Positions 25,353-37,155 of a DNA stretch of 64,000 nt are shown here, piece by piece (positions within the stretch are counted from its first letter, which is position 1; each line of letters starts with the position of its first letter). The notes under the pieces are model-generated. The model saw only the letters and a list, made by a program, of their open reading frames with translations, did not search any database and was not told where the DNA came from. Source of the stretch: an uncultured Lachnospiraceae bacterium (GTDB taxonomy: Bacteria; Bacillota; Clostridia; Lachnospirales; Lachnospiraceae); NCBI GenBank assembly GCA_947174505.1, contig CAMWJF010000004.1, positions 1-64,000 on the forward strand. The letters are read 5' to 3'. Both the position numbers and the translations under genes were made by a program.

Positions 25353-26540
25353 TTACTCCTTTTTTTCACACCACAGTTTATATTCTTCTAACCTCTCAAT
25401 ATACCCACTGAACTCCGGCACTGTAAAATCTAATTCCCTATACCTGATCGGATAAATAATCCCTTTGCTGATTAATTGCGCCCTTGTGGTAGATACGGAA
25501 TTTACACTCTTATTTAGATTTTTCGCCACATTGGAAATCGTACACGGCAATTCTCCGCACTGTACCATAGCAAATATAAATTTTTTATCACTGTCCGCGC
25601 ATCTCTCGTACCTGACTTTAAAAAATCCTACATCCAGCAGCTTATAAAACTCTTCCGTACTGTTTTCTACGCAGCTGCATCCTATTTCCTTTTCAACAGC
25701 ATTTTTATATACTACCTGACACATCTGCTGGATGAAAAAAGGATATCCTTTTGTAATCGAAATAATTTTATCAATTGCTGCATCTGTATAAGTAATTCCA
25801 AATTTCTGTGCGGGTATTTCAATCGCATTCCTGGACTGTTCGTCTGTTAATGAACTAATTTCTTTATATAAAAATAATCTTTCGGAATAAGACCTTTCAT
25901 CTGACAGCATCTTATATATTTTAGGCAATCCGGCTCCGATTACCATAACCGGATAACCTAGTTGATTGGTTCGATGTAATGCAGAAATCAGGGAACCAAG
26001 CTCTTTCGGTTTCATATATTGGATTTCATCAATAAAGAAACAAACAGGAATACCCGCCTTATATGCTGTCTCCCCGACCGTTGTAAACACATCTGTCAAA
26101 CCCTGTGTTAAATTGATGGATTTATAAAGTTCTTTTTCCTGCATGGAAAAAGAAAAGGTACTGTCATTTGGGTCAAATGATATAACTAATGCTTTGATTG
26201 CTTCAAGAGGTTTTTGTATCAAATGTTTAAATTTTTCCTTCGTGCTTACCTTTCTTAAAAATGCCTGAGAACAGGCGGCAATCTGAGAAATAAAATCATT
26301 TCTCTCTTCCACTTCAATATGTTTACAAAAAATATCTTTATCCTCTGCAATTTTTTGAAGACTGTTTATTAAAACGGTTTTACCAACACCCCGTAAACCA
26401 CTGAAAATAATTGACTGCGTAGGCATATTCATTGTAAGTGCTTCAAACATCTGGGTAACATTTTCTATATCTTCATCACGCCCGGCTAAATATGTCGGCA
26501 TTAATCCGGCTCCCGGTCTGTATGGATTTATTTTAAACAT
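25353..26540 (-). CDS. P-loop ATPase of the archaeal-ATPase/Cdc6-like type
   Basis: A protein of 395 aa. Walker A is IIFSGLRGVGKTVLINSL near residue 45, Walker B is VCFFIDEIQYM near residue 165, and sensor 1 is VMVIGAGLPKIYKM. A helical lid follows (YTDAAIDKIISITKGYPFFIQQMCQVVY), then a C-terminal winged helix (TISNVAKNLNKSVNSVSTTRAQLISKGII). This matches the ORC/Cdc6-like bacterial ATPases often annotated only as ATP-binding protein. The start is at 26540, with GGAGG eight bases before; the ATG at 26555 overlaps it. The function is unknown; it is not obviously a defence gene, but such ATPases occur in mobile and defence regions. Confidence 0.85.
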   Translation of the reverse strand: MFKINPYRPGAGLMPTYLAGRDEDIENVTQMFEALTMNMPTQSIIFSGLRGVGKTVLINSLQKIAEDKDIFCKHIEVEERNDFISQIAACSQAFLRKVSTKEKFKHLIQKPLEAIKALVISFDPNDSTFSFSMQEKELYKSINLTQGLTDVFTTVGETAYKAGIPVCFFIDEIQYMKPKELGSLISALHRTNQLGYPVMVIGAGLPKIYKMLSDERSYSERLFLYKEISSLTDEQSRNAIEIPAQKFGITYTDAAIDKIISITKGYPFFIQQMCQVVYKNAVEKEIGCSCVENSTEEFYKLLDVGFFKVRYERCADSDKKFIFAMVQCGELPCTISNVAKNLNKSVNSVSTTRAQLISKGIIYPIRYRELDFTVPEFSGYIERLEEYKLWCEKKE

Positions 26541-26559
26541 AGAAATCACCTCCATATAT

Positions 26560-26624
26560 ATTATTTCATGTAATTACACTTACGTCAATTCATTTACGCT
26601 TAATTCCGCAGAATATATCCTATA
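26560..26624 (-). promoter_or_regulatory. Promoter of the Cdc6-like ATPase gene
   Basis: On the minus strand TTGACG (26588-26583) and AATAAT (26565-26560) are 17 bp apart, followed within 10 bp by the GGAGG of the gene. The region up to 26624 is 79 percent identical to 22518-22579. Confidence 0.7.
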
Positions 26625-26642
26625 AATTACTATAAGTTTATC

Positions 26643-28010
26643 TTACATACCACCGGCATCTTCTTCCCGCCGCATCTCCCGGATCACACTCACCCCAAGC
26701 GGAATTGACACCGTCAATGCAAAGAAATCCGACACCGCCTGACAGACTTCCACTCCCGTAAGGCCAAAGAAATATGGGAGAACCGCAATAAGCGGCAGGA
26801 AAAAAATACCCTGTCTGGCGGAAGCCACGATGGACGCCTTCAATCCCTTTCCAATGGACTGCAGCATCATATTGCACATAACAATCCATGCGCTCAAAGG
26901 AAATGCAATCACGGAATAACGCAGCGCCGCCGTACCCACCATGATTACATCCGGGTCATCCTTTCTGAAAACAGTCACAAGCTGGGGCGCGAAAATATAT
27001 ACAACAACAGCCAGCCCTAAAAGACAGACGAAAGCTATCTTCACACAGAAATAAAAGGCTTTTAAAACTCTCTCATACCGCTTCGCGCCATAATTGAAGC
27101 CGCACACAGGCTGAAAGCCCTGACCAAAACCAATTAATGCGGAATTTGCAAACATCATAATGCGGGACACAATGGACATTCCGGCAATCGCCGCATCACC
27201 ATACACACCCGCCGCGTGATTCAGGCAGATCGTAGCCACACTGGCAAGCCCCTGCCGGAACAGGGAAGGAATCCCGCCCCGGATCACTTCTGCGTAAAAA
27301 TGAAGGCTTGGCTTAAAGTTCTGAAAACGGATCTGAATGTTACCGCCCCGTCTTATCATAACCAGCAGAAAAAAGAAGCTCAGATACTGGCTAATGGTCG
27401 TGGCAAGCGCAGCCCCGGCAACACCCATGCCGCACCAGAAAATAAGAATCGGGTCTAATACGATATTGATAACCGCGCCTGATACAATACCGATCATCGC
27501 ATAAAACGCGCTTCCCTGAAAACGCATCTGATTATTTAATACCAAAGAAGCCGTCATGGCGGGTGCGCCGATCAGAATGATCCTCAGATAAGCCACAGTA
27601 TAAGGCTGAATTGTTTCTGTAGAACCGAGCAGATAGGAGAGAGGTTCTATAAAAAACATACAGATTATCATAATAATTACGCCGGCCAAAAAAGAAGTAA
27701 AAAATCCGACAGCAGACATTTTTTCCGCCTCTTCAATTTCACCTGCGCCCAATTTCCGGGAAATAAAATTGCCGGAACCATGTCCGAACAGAAACCCTAT
27801 GGCCTGTATAATCGCCATCAGGGAAAAGACAATTCCCACCGCCGCCGTAGACTGGGTGTCAAGCCTGCCTACAAAAAAAGTATCCGCCATATTATAAAAT
27901 GAAGTGACCAGCATACTTAAAATGGTGGGCATCGCCAGTCTGCATACCAGCTTTTCCACCGGCTCCTCCAACATATAGTTTCTCTTTTGTTCCGCACTCT
28001 CAAATTTCAT
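26643..28010 (-). CDS. MATE family efflux transporter
   Basis: A protein of 455 aa with 12 predicted membrane helices in two MATE bundles. The first repeat begins KLVCRLAMPTILSMLVTSFYNMADTFFVGRLDTQSTAAVGI, the hallmark of the DinF/NorM-like group. The second has FRQGLASVATICLNHAAGVYGDAAIAGMSIVSRI and GFGQGFQPVCGFNYGAKRYERV. MATE pumps export cationic or other drugs in exchange for sodium ions or protons. The C-terminus is short and basic. It appears monocistronic. The substrate cannot be inferred. Confidence 0.94.
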   Translation of the reverse strand: MKFESAEQKRNYMLEEPVEKLVCRLAMPTILSMLVTSFYNMADTFFVGRLDTQSTAAVGIVFSLMAIIQAIGFLFGHGSGNFISRKLGAGEIEEAEKMSAVGFFTSFLAGVIIMIICMFFIEPLSYLLGSTETIQPYTVAYLRIILIGAPAMTASLVLNNQMRFQGSAFYAMIGIVSGAVINIVLDPILIFWCGMGVAGAALATTISQYLSFFFLLVMIRRGGNIQIRFQNFKPSLHFYAEVIRGGIPSLFRQGLASVATICLNHAAGVYGDAAIAGMSIVSRIMMFANSALIGFGQGFQPVCGFNYGAKRYERVLKAFYFCVKIAFVCLLGLAVVVYIFAPQLVTVFRKDDPDVIMVGTAALRYSVIAFPLSAWIVMCNMMLQSIGKGLKASIVASARQGIFFLPLIAVLPYFFGLTGVEVCQAVSDFFALTVSIPLGVSVIREMRREEDAGGM

Positions 28011-28248
28011 ATTCTTACCTGACTTTCTTTTACATTATCCCAAATACTGTTTTTGGTTTTCATGTTACAATATCTTTTATTTTAATCTCTTTTTTTTACA
28101 TTTGCAAATTCGATGAAATATGCGCCCTTATTTTCATTAATACTTGCAATATACCGGGATTATTACTTGTTTTACAGCCAGCCCTTTACAAATAAATATG
28201 GCATATCTATAATAAATGCTGTAAAGATAACGAAAACGAATAATACAT

Positions 28249-28274
28249 CTGTCTTTTCATATAATAAAAGACAG
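28249..28274 (+). promoter_or_regulatory. Inverted repeat ahead of flavin reductase-rubredoxin gene
   Basis: CTGTCTTTT (28249-28257) is the exact complement of AAAAGACAG (28266-28274), with an eight-base spacer, ending 23 bp before the ATG. It could be an operator or a leader hairpin. Confidence 0.5.
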
Positions 28275-28297
28275 TAAAACAGAAAAGGAGAGATATT

Positions 28298-28900
28298 ATG
28301 AATGCAAAAGCATTGTTTCAATTATCCTACGGTCTTTATGTGGCGTCATCCAAGTTTGACAAAAAGATGAACGGCTGCATTGTAAATACGGTAATGCAGG
28401 TGACAAGCAGTCCTCTGCAGATTGCGGTAGCAGTGAATAAAGAAAATCTGACCTGTGAAATCATACAGAAATCGAAGATGATCTCTCTTTCGGTACTCTC
28501 CGAGACAGCTCCGTTTTCTCTTTTCCAGCATTTCGGATTCCAGAGTGGAAAAACAACGGATAAATTTGTCGATTATCCCTTTGCGCTGACTTCTCAGGAG
28601 CTTCCTTATCTTAAAGAGCATACATCGGCTTTTATTGACTGTAAAGTAACCGATACCGTTGATCTGGGAACACATATGCTTTTTATCTGCTCGGTAAATG
28701 ACTGCGATGTAATTTCCGGCGAAAAGGCAATGACCTATTCCTTCTACCATGAATTTGTAAAACCGAAGCCGGAAACTTCCTCAGCCAAGGGATGGCGCTG
28801 TACGGTCTGCGGCTATGTCTATGAAGGAGAAGAGCTTCCGCCCGATTTTATCTGTCCCTGGTGTAAACATGGTATTGAGGATTTTGAAAAAATAGTTTAA
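28298..28900 (+). CDS. Flavin reductase-rubredoxin fusion (high-molecular-weight rubredoxin)
   Basis: A protein of 200 aa. Residues 1-155 are a flavin reductase-like FMN-binding domain (ALFQLSYGLYVASSK ... GCIVNTVMQVTSSPLQIAVAVNKENLTCE). Residues 163-200 are a rubredoxin with the two iron-binding pairs CTVCGY and CPWC. This architecture is the Hrb type, which passes electrons from NAD(P)H through flavin to flavodiiron proteins in oxygen or nitric oxide detoxification in anaerobes. The rubredoxin is slightly shortened between the cysteine pairs. AAAAGGAG precedes the ATG. Confidence 0.9.
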   Translation: MNAKALFQLSYGLYVASSKFDKKMNGCIVNTVMQVTSSPLQIAVAVNKENLTCEIIQKSKMISLSVLSETAPFSLFQHFGFQSGKTTDKFVDYPFALTSQELPYLKEHTSAFIDCKVTDTVDLGTHMLFICSVNDCDVISGEKAMTYSFYHEFVKPKPETSSAKGWRCTVCGYVYEGEELPPDFICPWCKHGIEDFEKIV

Positions 28901-29106
28901 TTTTGTAACAGCGTATAACATTTTGCGCTTTACATGATGTCTGGTCTTTCCTTGTGCCGCTATTGTCAGAAACACCGTATTTACGGGGATGCAACTGCAA
29001 CTTTACATGAAAATATTTAAAAGCAACATGAAATTGATGGTCTTTACATTCCCGCCATCTTAAAATATGACTATAGCCGGCACAAAAAAGAACAGGAGAT
29101 GATACT

Positions 29107-30036
29107 ATGAGCTTAGGACAGAACTTACAATTTTTAAGAAAACGTGATAATATCACACAGGAACAGTTAGCGGAGGCATTGGAAGTATCCAGACAGTCCG
29201 TTTCCAAATGGGAATCGGACACGACTTACCCGGAGATGGATAAGCTTTTACAGCTTGCCAATCTGTTCCACTGTACTTTGGACGATCTGGTACAGAAGGA
29301 TATCAGCACGCAGTACGTGGAAGACAAATGTAATTACGATGAATTTATGAATCAGTTCAGTAAGAGAATAATGACAGGTGTGGGACTGATTTTAGGCGGC
29401 GTCACTCTTATGATATTTTTAACTGCACTCCTGCCTGAAAAACAGGGATTTGACATGGAAGCGCTTGGCGGTATTATTTTTTTCCTTTTTGTGGCTACCG
29501 CGGTGGCAATCTTTATTGTATCAGGATTGCAAATGAGTTATTTTGAAAAAAAGTATCCATACATAGAAAACTTTTACACAGACGAAGAAAAAGAGGCTTT
29601 TCATAAGAAACTCATCAAATTTATCACAACAGGCGTTGTCCTCATTATTTTCGGTCTCATTATTGCCATTGGTATGGACGCAGTCGTATCCAACAACCAT
29701 CTGATACGTGAAATTTTAGACGAACTGAGCGGCGGAGTATTTATGCTGTTTGTAACCATAGCCGTTGTGCTGTTCGTCTATGCGGGCACACAGGACAGCA
29801 AATACAACATTGACCATTACAATCTCATGCATGACCATAATTCAAAGACCTATAAAAATAGCAAAAAGTCAGGATTAATCTGCGGCTGTATTATGATGAT
29901 AGCAACGATCATATTTCTTGCCTGTGGATTTCTTTGGAAAATGTGGGAAACTGCATGGGTTGTTTACCCGATTTTCGGCATTGTCTGCGGTATTGCATCT
30001 ATCATCATCAACCGAAATAACGAAGAAGAGGAATAA
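29107..30036 (+). CDS. XRE-family regulator with C-terminal membrane domain
   Basis: A protein of 309 aa. Residues 1-67 are a classic XRE helix-turn-helix: LGQNLQFLRKRDNITQEQLAEALEVSRQSVSKWESDTTYPEMDKLLQLANLF. From about 95 on there are six membrane helices in three pairs, including MTGVGLILGGVTLMIFLTALL, TTGVVLIIFGLIIAIGM and GLICGCIMMIATIIFLACGF. Such membrane-tethered XRE proteins are common in Clostridia and may link membrane state to transcription. CAGGAG precedes the ATG. The preceding 200 bp after the rubredoxin gene hold no other ORF I trust. A terminator follows. Confidence 0.88.
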   Translation: MSLGQNLQFLRKRDNITQEQLAEALEVSRQSVSKWESDTTYPEMDKLLQLANLFHCTLDDLVQKDISTQYVEDKCNYDEFMNQFSKRIMTGVGLILGGVTLMIFLTALLPEKQGFDMEALGGIIFFLFVATAVAIFIVSGLQMSYFEKKYPYIENFYTDEEKEAFHKKLIKFITTGVVLIIFGLIIAIGMDAVVSNNHLIREILDELSGGVFMLFVTIAVVLFVYAGTQDSKYNIDHYNLMHDHNSKTYKNSKKSGLICGCIMMIATIIFLACGFLWKMWETAWVVYPIFGIVCGIASIIINRNNEEEE

Positions 30037-30066
30037 TTTCCCATTCATAAGATTTCACAAACACGT

Positions 30067-30099
30067 AGGCCTCCGCTTTCAGACGCAGAGGCCTTTTTA
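30067..30099 (+). terminator. Rho-independent terminator
   Basis: AGGCCTC (30067-30073) pairs with GAGGCCT (30088-30094), followed by TTTTT. It ends the XRE gene. Confidence 0.88.
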
Positions 30100-30126
30100 C
30101 TGCTTATTTCATTTACTTTCCTGTGC

Positions 30127-30996
30127 CTAATCCTCAATGCCAAATTCCTGTAATGCCTGCTGCCAGTATTTTTCAGGAATATCCGGCCAGGTGACAGTCC
30201 CTTCCGCCTCCTCGCACAGCTTACTTGCCCGTTTTAAACAGGCTAAATTGTAATCTGAACCCGTGCGGAGTGTGTGTACCGTAATCTTAGACCATGCCGG
30301 TGCCTTCTGGTTTAAGCCGGAGGTTTCAAATTCTCTTACTATTTTTTCCACATCATAATCCAGTTGAAAAAACGCTGCCTCCCATCCGGCTTTCGTCCCA
30401 TGAAGCATCATATACTGCGTTCTTCCTTCAAAATACCAAGAAACACCGACCGCGCCTGGATGTAATATTTTTTTATCATCATATTTCTTTTCTTCCTGAA
30501 AATGCACATGCCCGGACACCAGCATATCCACGTCCAGACTTTTCATAAGCCGTACCGTATTTTCCCCATCAGGCTCCAGTATTTCGTTGGAACGTATCAG
30601 GGAACCATGACAATACCGAAAAGGCGGATAACCCGCCTTTTCATAGTAACCTTTGATATCCAGACTCTCAAAAAAACGAAAATCCCTTTCTGTCAGATTT
30701 ACATAGGTGTAGAGAAGACTGCCGCTGGCAGAAGAATAAGTCCATCGTTCCTCCGGATTTTTCCTGTGGTTTAACATATAATCTTCCCTGTTTCCGCGGA
30801 TAAAACGGCAATTATAATCACGATCCATCTCATAGATAATCTTCATTGTTTTCTGAGGATAGGGACAGTCGCTGATATAATCACCCAGAAATAAAAATTC
30901 GTTCGGATTTTGTTTCAGGGCGTGTTCAATGCATCTCTCAAGCCCCACATAATTACTGTGAATATCACCTATGACAGCTATTCTGTAATCCATCAT
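30127..30996 (-). CDS. Calcineurin-like metallophosphoesterase
   Basis: A protein of 289 aa. All metal-binding motifs of the family are visible: VIGDIHSN, FLGDYISDCP, FIRGNRED, CHGSLI and LVSGHVHFQE. A C-terminal extension of about 90 residues (TVHTLRTGSDYNLACLKRASKLCEEA ... EKYWQQALQEFGIE) is helical. Members range from nucleotidases to Ser/Thr phosphatases; the substrate is unknown. It lies downstream of gyrA on the same strand but is separated by a 19-bp inverted repeat. Confidence 0.87.
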   Translation of the reverse strand: MMDYRIAVIGDIHSNYVGLERCIEHALKQNPNEFLFLGDYISDCPYPQKTMKIIYEMDRDYNCRFIRGNREDYMLNHRKNPEERWTYSSASGSLLYTYVNLTERDFRFFESLDIKGYYEKAGYPPFRYCHGSLIRSNEILEPDGENTVRLMKSLDVDMLVSGHVHFQEEKKYDDKKILHPGAVGVSWYFEGRTQYMMLHGTKAGWEAAFFQLDYDVEKIVREFETSGLNQKAPAWSKITVHTLRTGSDYNLACLKRASKLCEEAEGTVTWPDIPEKYWQQALQEFGIED

Positions 30997-31034
30997 AATT
31001 TTTTATACCATTGAATTTCTGTAGTATTTTTATG

Positions 31035-31097
31035 TTGTGACCGTTGTATTTTTGTGAAGCGAAAGCGGGTCTGCATTGAAAAATACAACGGTCACAA
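31035..31097. repeat. Perfect 19-bp inverted repeat after gyrA
   Basis: TTGTGACCGTTGTATTTTT (31035-31053) and AAAAATACAACGGTCACAA (31079-31097) are exact complements around a 25-base loop that itself contains GCGAAAGC. It starts 19 bp past the gyrA stop. On the minus strand the inner stem ends in U-rich sequence, so it could terminate gyrA, but the length is well beyond a normal terminator. Confidence 0.75.
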
Positions 31098-31115
31098 TGA
31101 TAACTTCAATAATTA

Positions 31116-33686
31116 TTATTCCTCTTCCTTCGGAAGATTTACCTCTTTGCCATCATCATAATCCTCAAGAATATTATACTTTTCCTCCTCAGGTATTTCT
31201 TCCATGGCATCGTCGATATTTTCAAACTCTTCCTCGCCGTTGCTGATCTTTTCCCGGACCTTGGCAATTTTTGCTACCTTTACCTTATCGTCCAGATTGA
31301 TCATCTTTACGCCGGAAGTAATTCTGCCAAGGGTTGAAATATCTTCCATGCGGAGCTGGATAATAATGCCCTCCGTGGTGATCATCATGATTTCATGATC
31401 GTCATTGACAGCCTTTACGCCTACCACATTGCCTGTCTTTTCTGTAATCTTGTAGCACTTTAATCCCTTTCCGCCGCGCTTCTGAACCGTAAATTCATTC
31501 AGATAAGTACGTTTTCCCATACCATTTTCCGACACGATAAGAAGGGAATCACCCTGATGGTCTAACTGCATACCCACTATTTCATCCCTGTCGGACAGAT
31601 TCATACCAATAACGCCCATGGACGATCTTCCGGTAGGCCTTACGTCCGTTTCCTTAAAGCGGATACACATACCATGCTTTGTGACAAGGAAGATATCCGT
31701 CTCCTTAGAAGTAGCCTTCACTTCAATTAATTCATCATCATCCCGTAGATTTATCGCTGCCAGACCATTCTTCCTGACATTGGAAAATTCCATAATGGAA
31801 GTCTTTTTCACGATACCCCGTTTCGTTACCATAAAGAGGTTTTTATCCTCCTCATAATCCTTAATGGGTATCATGGCGGAAATTTTTTCACCCGGATTTA
31901 ACTGCAGTATATTGACAATCGCAATACCTCTCGCAGTACGGCCGGCTTCAGGTATTTCATAAGCCTTCAGACGATATACCCTGCCGTAGTTCGTAAAGAA
32001 CATCAGGTAATGGTGGGTCGTCGTCATAAGAAGGTCTTCAATATAATCCTCCTCAATGGTCTGCATCCCCTTGATGCCCTTGCCGCCACGGTTCTGGGAT
32101 TTGAAATTATCCACCGTCATACGTTTGATATAACCAAGACTGGTCATGGCAATCACGGTATTATCTCTCGGAATCAGATCCTCCATATTGATATCGTAAA
32201 CATCATATCCGATCTTACTTCTTCTGTCATCCCCGTATTTTTCTGCCGTAACAAGCATTTCACCTTTAATGACACCGAGAAGAAGTTTTTCATCCGCCAG
32301 AATTGCTTTTAACTCTGCAATCTTTTTAAGCAGTTCATTATGCTCGTTCTCAAGCTTTTCTCTCTCCAGACCTGTAAGAGCACGAAGACGCATGTCCACG
32401 ATCGCCTGTGCCTGTACATCGGAAAGTTTGAATCTTTCAATTAGCCTTTCTTTTGCAATCTGGGTTGTCTGACTGCTCCTGATAATCTGAATCACTTCGT
32501 CAATATGATCCAGGGCAATCAGCAGACCCTGTAAAATATGATCTCTCTCCTCCGCCTTATCCAGATCATATTTCGTCCTTCTGGTAACCACATCCTTCTG
32601 GTGATCCAGATAATAAGTAAGCATATCCTTAAGATTCATCACCTTTGGCTCGTTATTCACCAGAGCAAGCATGATAACGCCAAAAGAATCCTGAAGCTGC
32701 GTATGCTTATAAAGCTGGTTTAAAATCACATTAGCGTTGGCGTCTTTTCTCAGCTCAATCACGATTCTCATACCTTCACGGTTTGTCTCATCGCGCAGGT
32801 CTGTGATGCCGTCAACCTTTTTCAATTTCACCAGATCGGCAATCTTTAAAATCAGATTCGCCTTATTTACCATATAAGGAAGCTCCGTTACGATAATACG
32901 GCTCTTTCCGTTATCCATCGTCTCAATTTCAGTAACCGCGCGGACTCTTACTTTCCCCCGCCCTGTGCGGTAAGCTTCCTCTGCGCCTTTTGTCCCTAAA
33001 ATAATGCCGCCGGTAGGAAAATCGGGAGCCTTGACGATCTGAAGCAGTTCTTCCATGTCTGTTTCCCTGCTTCCATCGATCTGGTTATCAATGATTTTAA
33101 CGACAGCGTTTGTGACTTCCCTCAGATTGTGGGGAGGAATATTGGTAGCCATACCTACCGCAATACCCGTCGTGCCATTCACCAGAAGATTTGGATACCG
33201 GCTCGGTAAAACCACGGGTTCTTTTTCCGTATCGTCAAAGTTCGGCACAAAATCTACGGTATTTTTGTTGATATCAGCCAGAAGCTCCATGGAAATTTTA
33301 CTTAAGCGTGCTTCCGTGTAACGCATTGCCGCAGCGCCGTCACCGTCCATGGAACCGAAATTTCCGTGCCCATCCACCAAAGGATATCTGGTGGACCAGT
33401 CCTGCGCCATATTTACCAGCGCGCCGTAAATGGAACTGTCGCCGTGAGGATGATATTTACCCATGGTATCACCGACAATACGGGCGCTTTTTCTGTGAGG
33501 CTTATCCGGCCCGTTATTCAGTTCAATCATGGAATAGAGGACACGACGCTGTACAGGCTTCAGACCGTCCCTTACATCCGGCAGCGCACGGGCGGCAATT
33601 ACACTCATAGCGTAGTCGATATAAGAATCTTCCATCTTTTTCTTAAGATCGACGTCCTCTATCTTATCAAAAATCTTATCGTCCAT
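31116..33686 (-). CDS. gyrA: DNA gyrase subunit A
   Basis: A protein of 856 aa, the normal length. It cuts and rejoins DNA for negative supercoiling with GyrB. The N-terminal breakage-reunion domain starts [28 protein letters not shown]. The quinolone region reads [19 protein letters not shown], with Ser at the usual resistance position. The catalytic Tyr is in [11 protein letters not shown]. The GyrA box [11 protein letters not shown] is near residue 535, with beta-pinwheel repeats after it. It is 18 bp downstream of gyrB. The C-terminal tail is acidic ([18 protein letters not shown]). Confidence 0.98.
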   Translation of the reverse strand: MDDKIFDKIEDVDLKKKMEDSYIDYAMSVIAARALPDVRDGLKPVQRRVLYSMIELNNGPDKPHRKSARIVGDTMGKYHPHGDSSIYGALVNMAQDWSTRYPLVDGHGNFGSMDGDGAAAMRYTEARLSKISMELLADINKNTVDFVPNFDDTEKEPVVLPSRYPNLLVNGTTGIAVGMATNIPPHNLREVTNAVVKIIDNQIDGSRETDMEELLQIVKAPDFPTGGIILGTKGAEEAYRTGRGKVRVRAVTEIETMDNGKSRIIVTELPYMVNKANLILKIADLVKLKKVDGITDLRDETNREGMRIVIELRKDANANVILNQLYKHTQLQDSFGVIMLALVNNEPKVMNLKDMLTYYLDHQKDVVTRRTKYDLDKAEERDHILQGLLIALDHIDEVIQIIRSSQTTQIAKERLIERFKLSDVQAQAIVDMRLRALTGLEREKLENEHNELLKKIAELKAILADEKLLLGVIKGEMLVTAEKYGDDRRSKIGYDVYDINMEDLIPRDNTVIAMTSLGYIKRMTVDNFKSQNRGGKGIKGMQTIEEDYIEDLLMTTTHHYLMFFTNYGRVYRLKAYEIPEAGRTARGIAIVNILQLNPGEKISAMIPIKDYEEDKNLFMVTKRGIVKKTSIMEFSNVRKNGLAAINLRDDDELIEVKATSKETDIFLVTKHGMCIRFKETDVRPTGRSSMGVIGMNLSDRDEIVGMQLDHQGDSLLIVSENGMGKRTYLNEFTVQKRGGKGLKCYKITEKTGNVVGVKAVNDDHEIMMITTEGIIIQLRMEDISTLGRITSGVKMINLDDKVKVAKIAKVREKISNGEEEFENIDDAMEEIPEEEKYNILEDYDDGKEVNLPKEEE

Positions 33687-33704
33687 TTCTATATGCCTTT
33701 CTGA

Positions 33705-35675
<1,971 letters not shown>

Positions 35676-35687
35676 CTATATTTAAAA

Positions 35688-36767
35688 TTACTCCACAACA
35701 CTCCCATTTTCTATCTTAAAAACCCTATCAATTTCAAACCGGTTATTTACAAATTCATCTAATCCTGTACAGGTAATGATCGTCTGAATATCACCAATTG
35801 TACTTAACAGATAATTTTGTCTGTTGCTGTCAAGCTCCGACAATACATCGTCAAGAAGCAGAACAGGATTGTCCTTTGTCAGCTTTTTGACAAGCTCTAT
35901 CTCCGACAGTTTTAAGGAAAGCGCTGCCGTTCTCTGCTGACCCTGAGATCCAAATCTTCTGATATCGATATCTCCCACCATGAAAGAAAAATCATCCCTG
36001 TGTGGCCCGACTGTCGTCTGTTTTAATTTGATGTCCCTGTCCTGACAGGAAGAAAGTGATTTTTCATAATCCTCAATGAAAACATCAGGCTCATATTTGA
36101 TAATCAGTTCTTCCTTGTCTCCTGATAATTTCTTATGGATATCAAAAATAATTTCATTTAACTGTTCTGTAAAAAGTTTTCTCCTTTCTATAATTTTGCT
36201 TCCAAAAGAAACAAGCTGGGAATCCCATATATTCAAAGTTTCCTTTAAGGAAGGATTAAAATACATATCCTTCAACAATTTGTTTCTCTGATTTACAATC
36301 TTATTGTAATGATTCAGATTATAGATATAAAATGAATCGAGCTGACACAGCTCCATATCTACAAATCTTCTTCTTTCCGAAGGGCCGTTCTTAATAATGG
36401 AAAGATCCTCCGGCGAAAAAAATACCACATTTAACAATCCAAGAAGCTCCGCCGCCTTTTTGATTTTCTGGCCGTCAATGGCGATTCCCTTCGTTTTACT
36501 TTTGCGAAGGTGCATATCCACCCTGATTTCGACCTCTTCTTTCTCAAGATAAGTTCTTATATGCGCTTCTTCTCTGTTAAAATTGACAATATCCTTATCT
36601 TTACTTCCCTTATGGGATTTGGTGGTGGCGGATAAAAAAATGGCTTCTAAAATATTTGTCTTTCCCTGGGCATTGTCGCCATATAAAATATTTGTTCCCT
36701 TACTGAAATCAATATGTAGAGAATCATAATTTCTAAAATCCGCTAATTCCAACGATTTGATAATCAT
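35688..36767 (-). CDS. recF: DNA replication and repair protein RecF
   Basis: A protein of 359 aa, normal for the family, which helps load RecA at gaps. It has LELADFRNYDSLHIDF at the start, Walker A in LYGDNAQGKTNILEAIF, the signature RRFGSQGQQRTAALSLKLSE, and Walker B in NPVLLLDDVLSELDSNRQ. Its ATG overlaps the stop of the S4-domain gene (ATGA), indicating translational coupling. Confidence 0.97.
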   Translation of the reverse strand: MIIKSLELADFRNYDSLHIDFSKGTNILYGDNAQGKTNILEAIFLSATTKSHKGSKDKDIVNFNREEAHIRTYLEKEEVEIRVDMHLRKSKTKGIAIDGQKIKKAAELLGLLNVVFFSPEDLSIIKNGPSERRRFVDMELCQLDSFYIYNLNHYNKIVNQRNKLLKDMYFNPSLKETLNIWDSQLVSFGSKIIERRKLFTEQLNEIIFDIHKKLSGDKEELIIKYEPDVFIEDYEKSLSSCQDRDIKLKQTTVGPHRDDFSFMVGDIDIRRFGSQGQQRTAALSLKLSEIELVKKLTKDNPVLLLDDVLSELDSNRQNYLLSTIGDIQTIITCTGLDEFVNNRFEIDRVFKIENGSVVE

Positions 36768-36976
36768 TCGTTTACTACCTTAATTTGTTGTCCGTTATAT
36801 TCGATTACATCACCGGAATGTATTTTTTTACCGCGCTGCACTTCCACCTCGCCGTTTACTTTTACAAAGCCTTCCTGAATCTCCAGTTTTGCATCCACAC
36901 CCGATTCCACCAGACCAGCCAGCTTCAAAGCCTGCCCAAGCTTAATAAAATCATCCCTGATCGTTATTGTTTCCAT
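36764..36976 (-). CDS. yaaA: S4-domain RNA-binding protein (YaaA/RlbA-like)
   Basis: A protein of 70 aa that is a single S4-like domain: FIKLGQALKLAGLVESGVDAKLEIQEGFVKVNGEVEVQRGKKIHSGDVIE. In B. subtilis the same gene (yaaA/rlbA) lies between dnaN and recF and acts in 50S ribosome assembly. I start it at the ATG METITIRDD (36976) because the family begins there. Its stop overlaps the recF start by four bases. Confidence 0.9.
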   Translation of the reverse strand: METITIRDDFIKLGQALKLAGLVESGVDAKLEIQEGFVKVNGEVEVQRGKKIHSGDVIEYNGQQIKVVNE

Positions 36977-37055
36977 ATTTTTCCTATTTATTCTCCCATA
37001 TAACAATTACAAATTTTAATATGATGTTCTTAGTATTTCGGAATCTCAAATCTGT

Positions 37056-37153
37056 GCGGAGAATTCCTGCTTTATGAAATTCTCCTGCGCGAAACTTAGA
37101 AGTTCTTGGCGTCCCGTCCAATGGCGGGACATCTTTAGAACTTCTTTTCGCGC
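37056..37153. repeat. Compound hairpins downstream of dnaN
   Basis: GGAGAATT/AATTCTCC (37058-37085) is followed by a long stem. In that stem GCGCGAAA (37087-37094) pairs with TTTCGCGC (37146-37153), AGAAGTTCT (37098-37106) pairs with AGAACTTCT (37137-37145), and GTCCCG/CGGGAC caps it (37111-37130). It ends two bases before the dnaN stop codon and lies between dnaN and the S4 gene. It may attenuate or process the dnaN-recF transcript. Confidence 0.7.
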
Positions 37154-37155
37154 TG

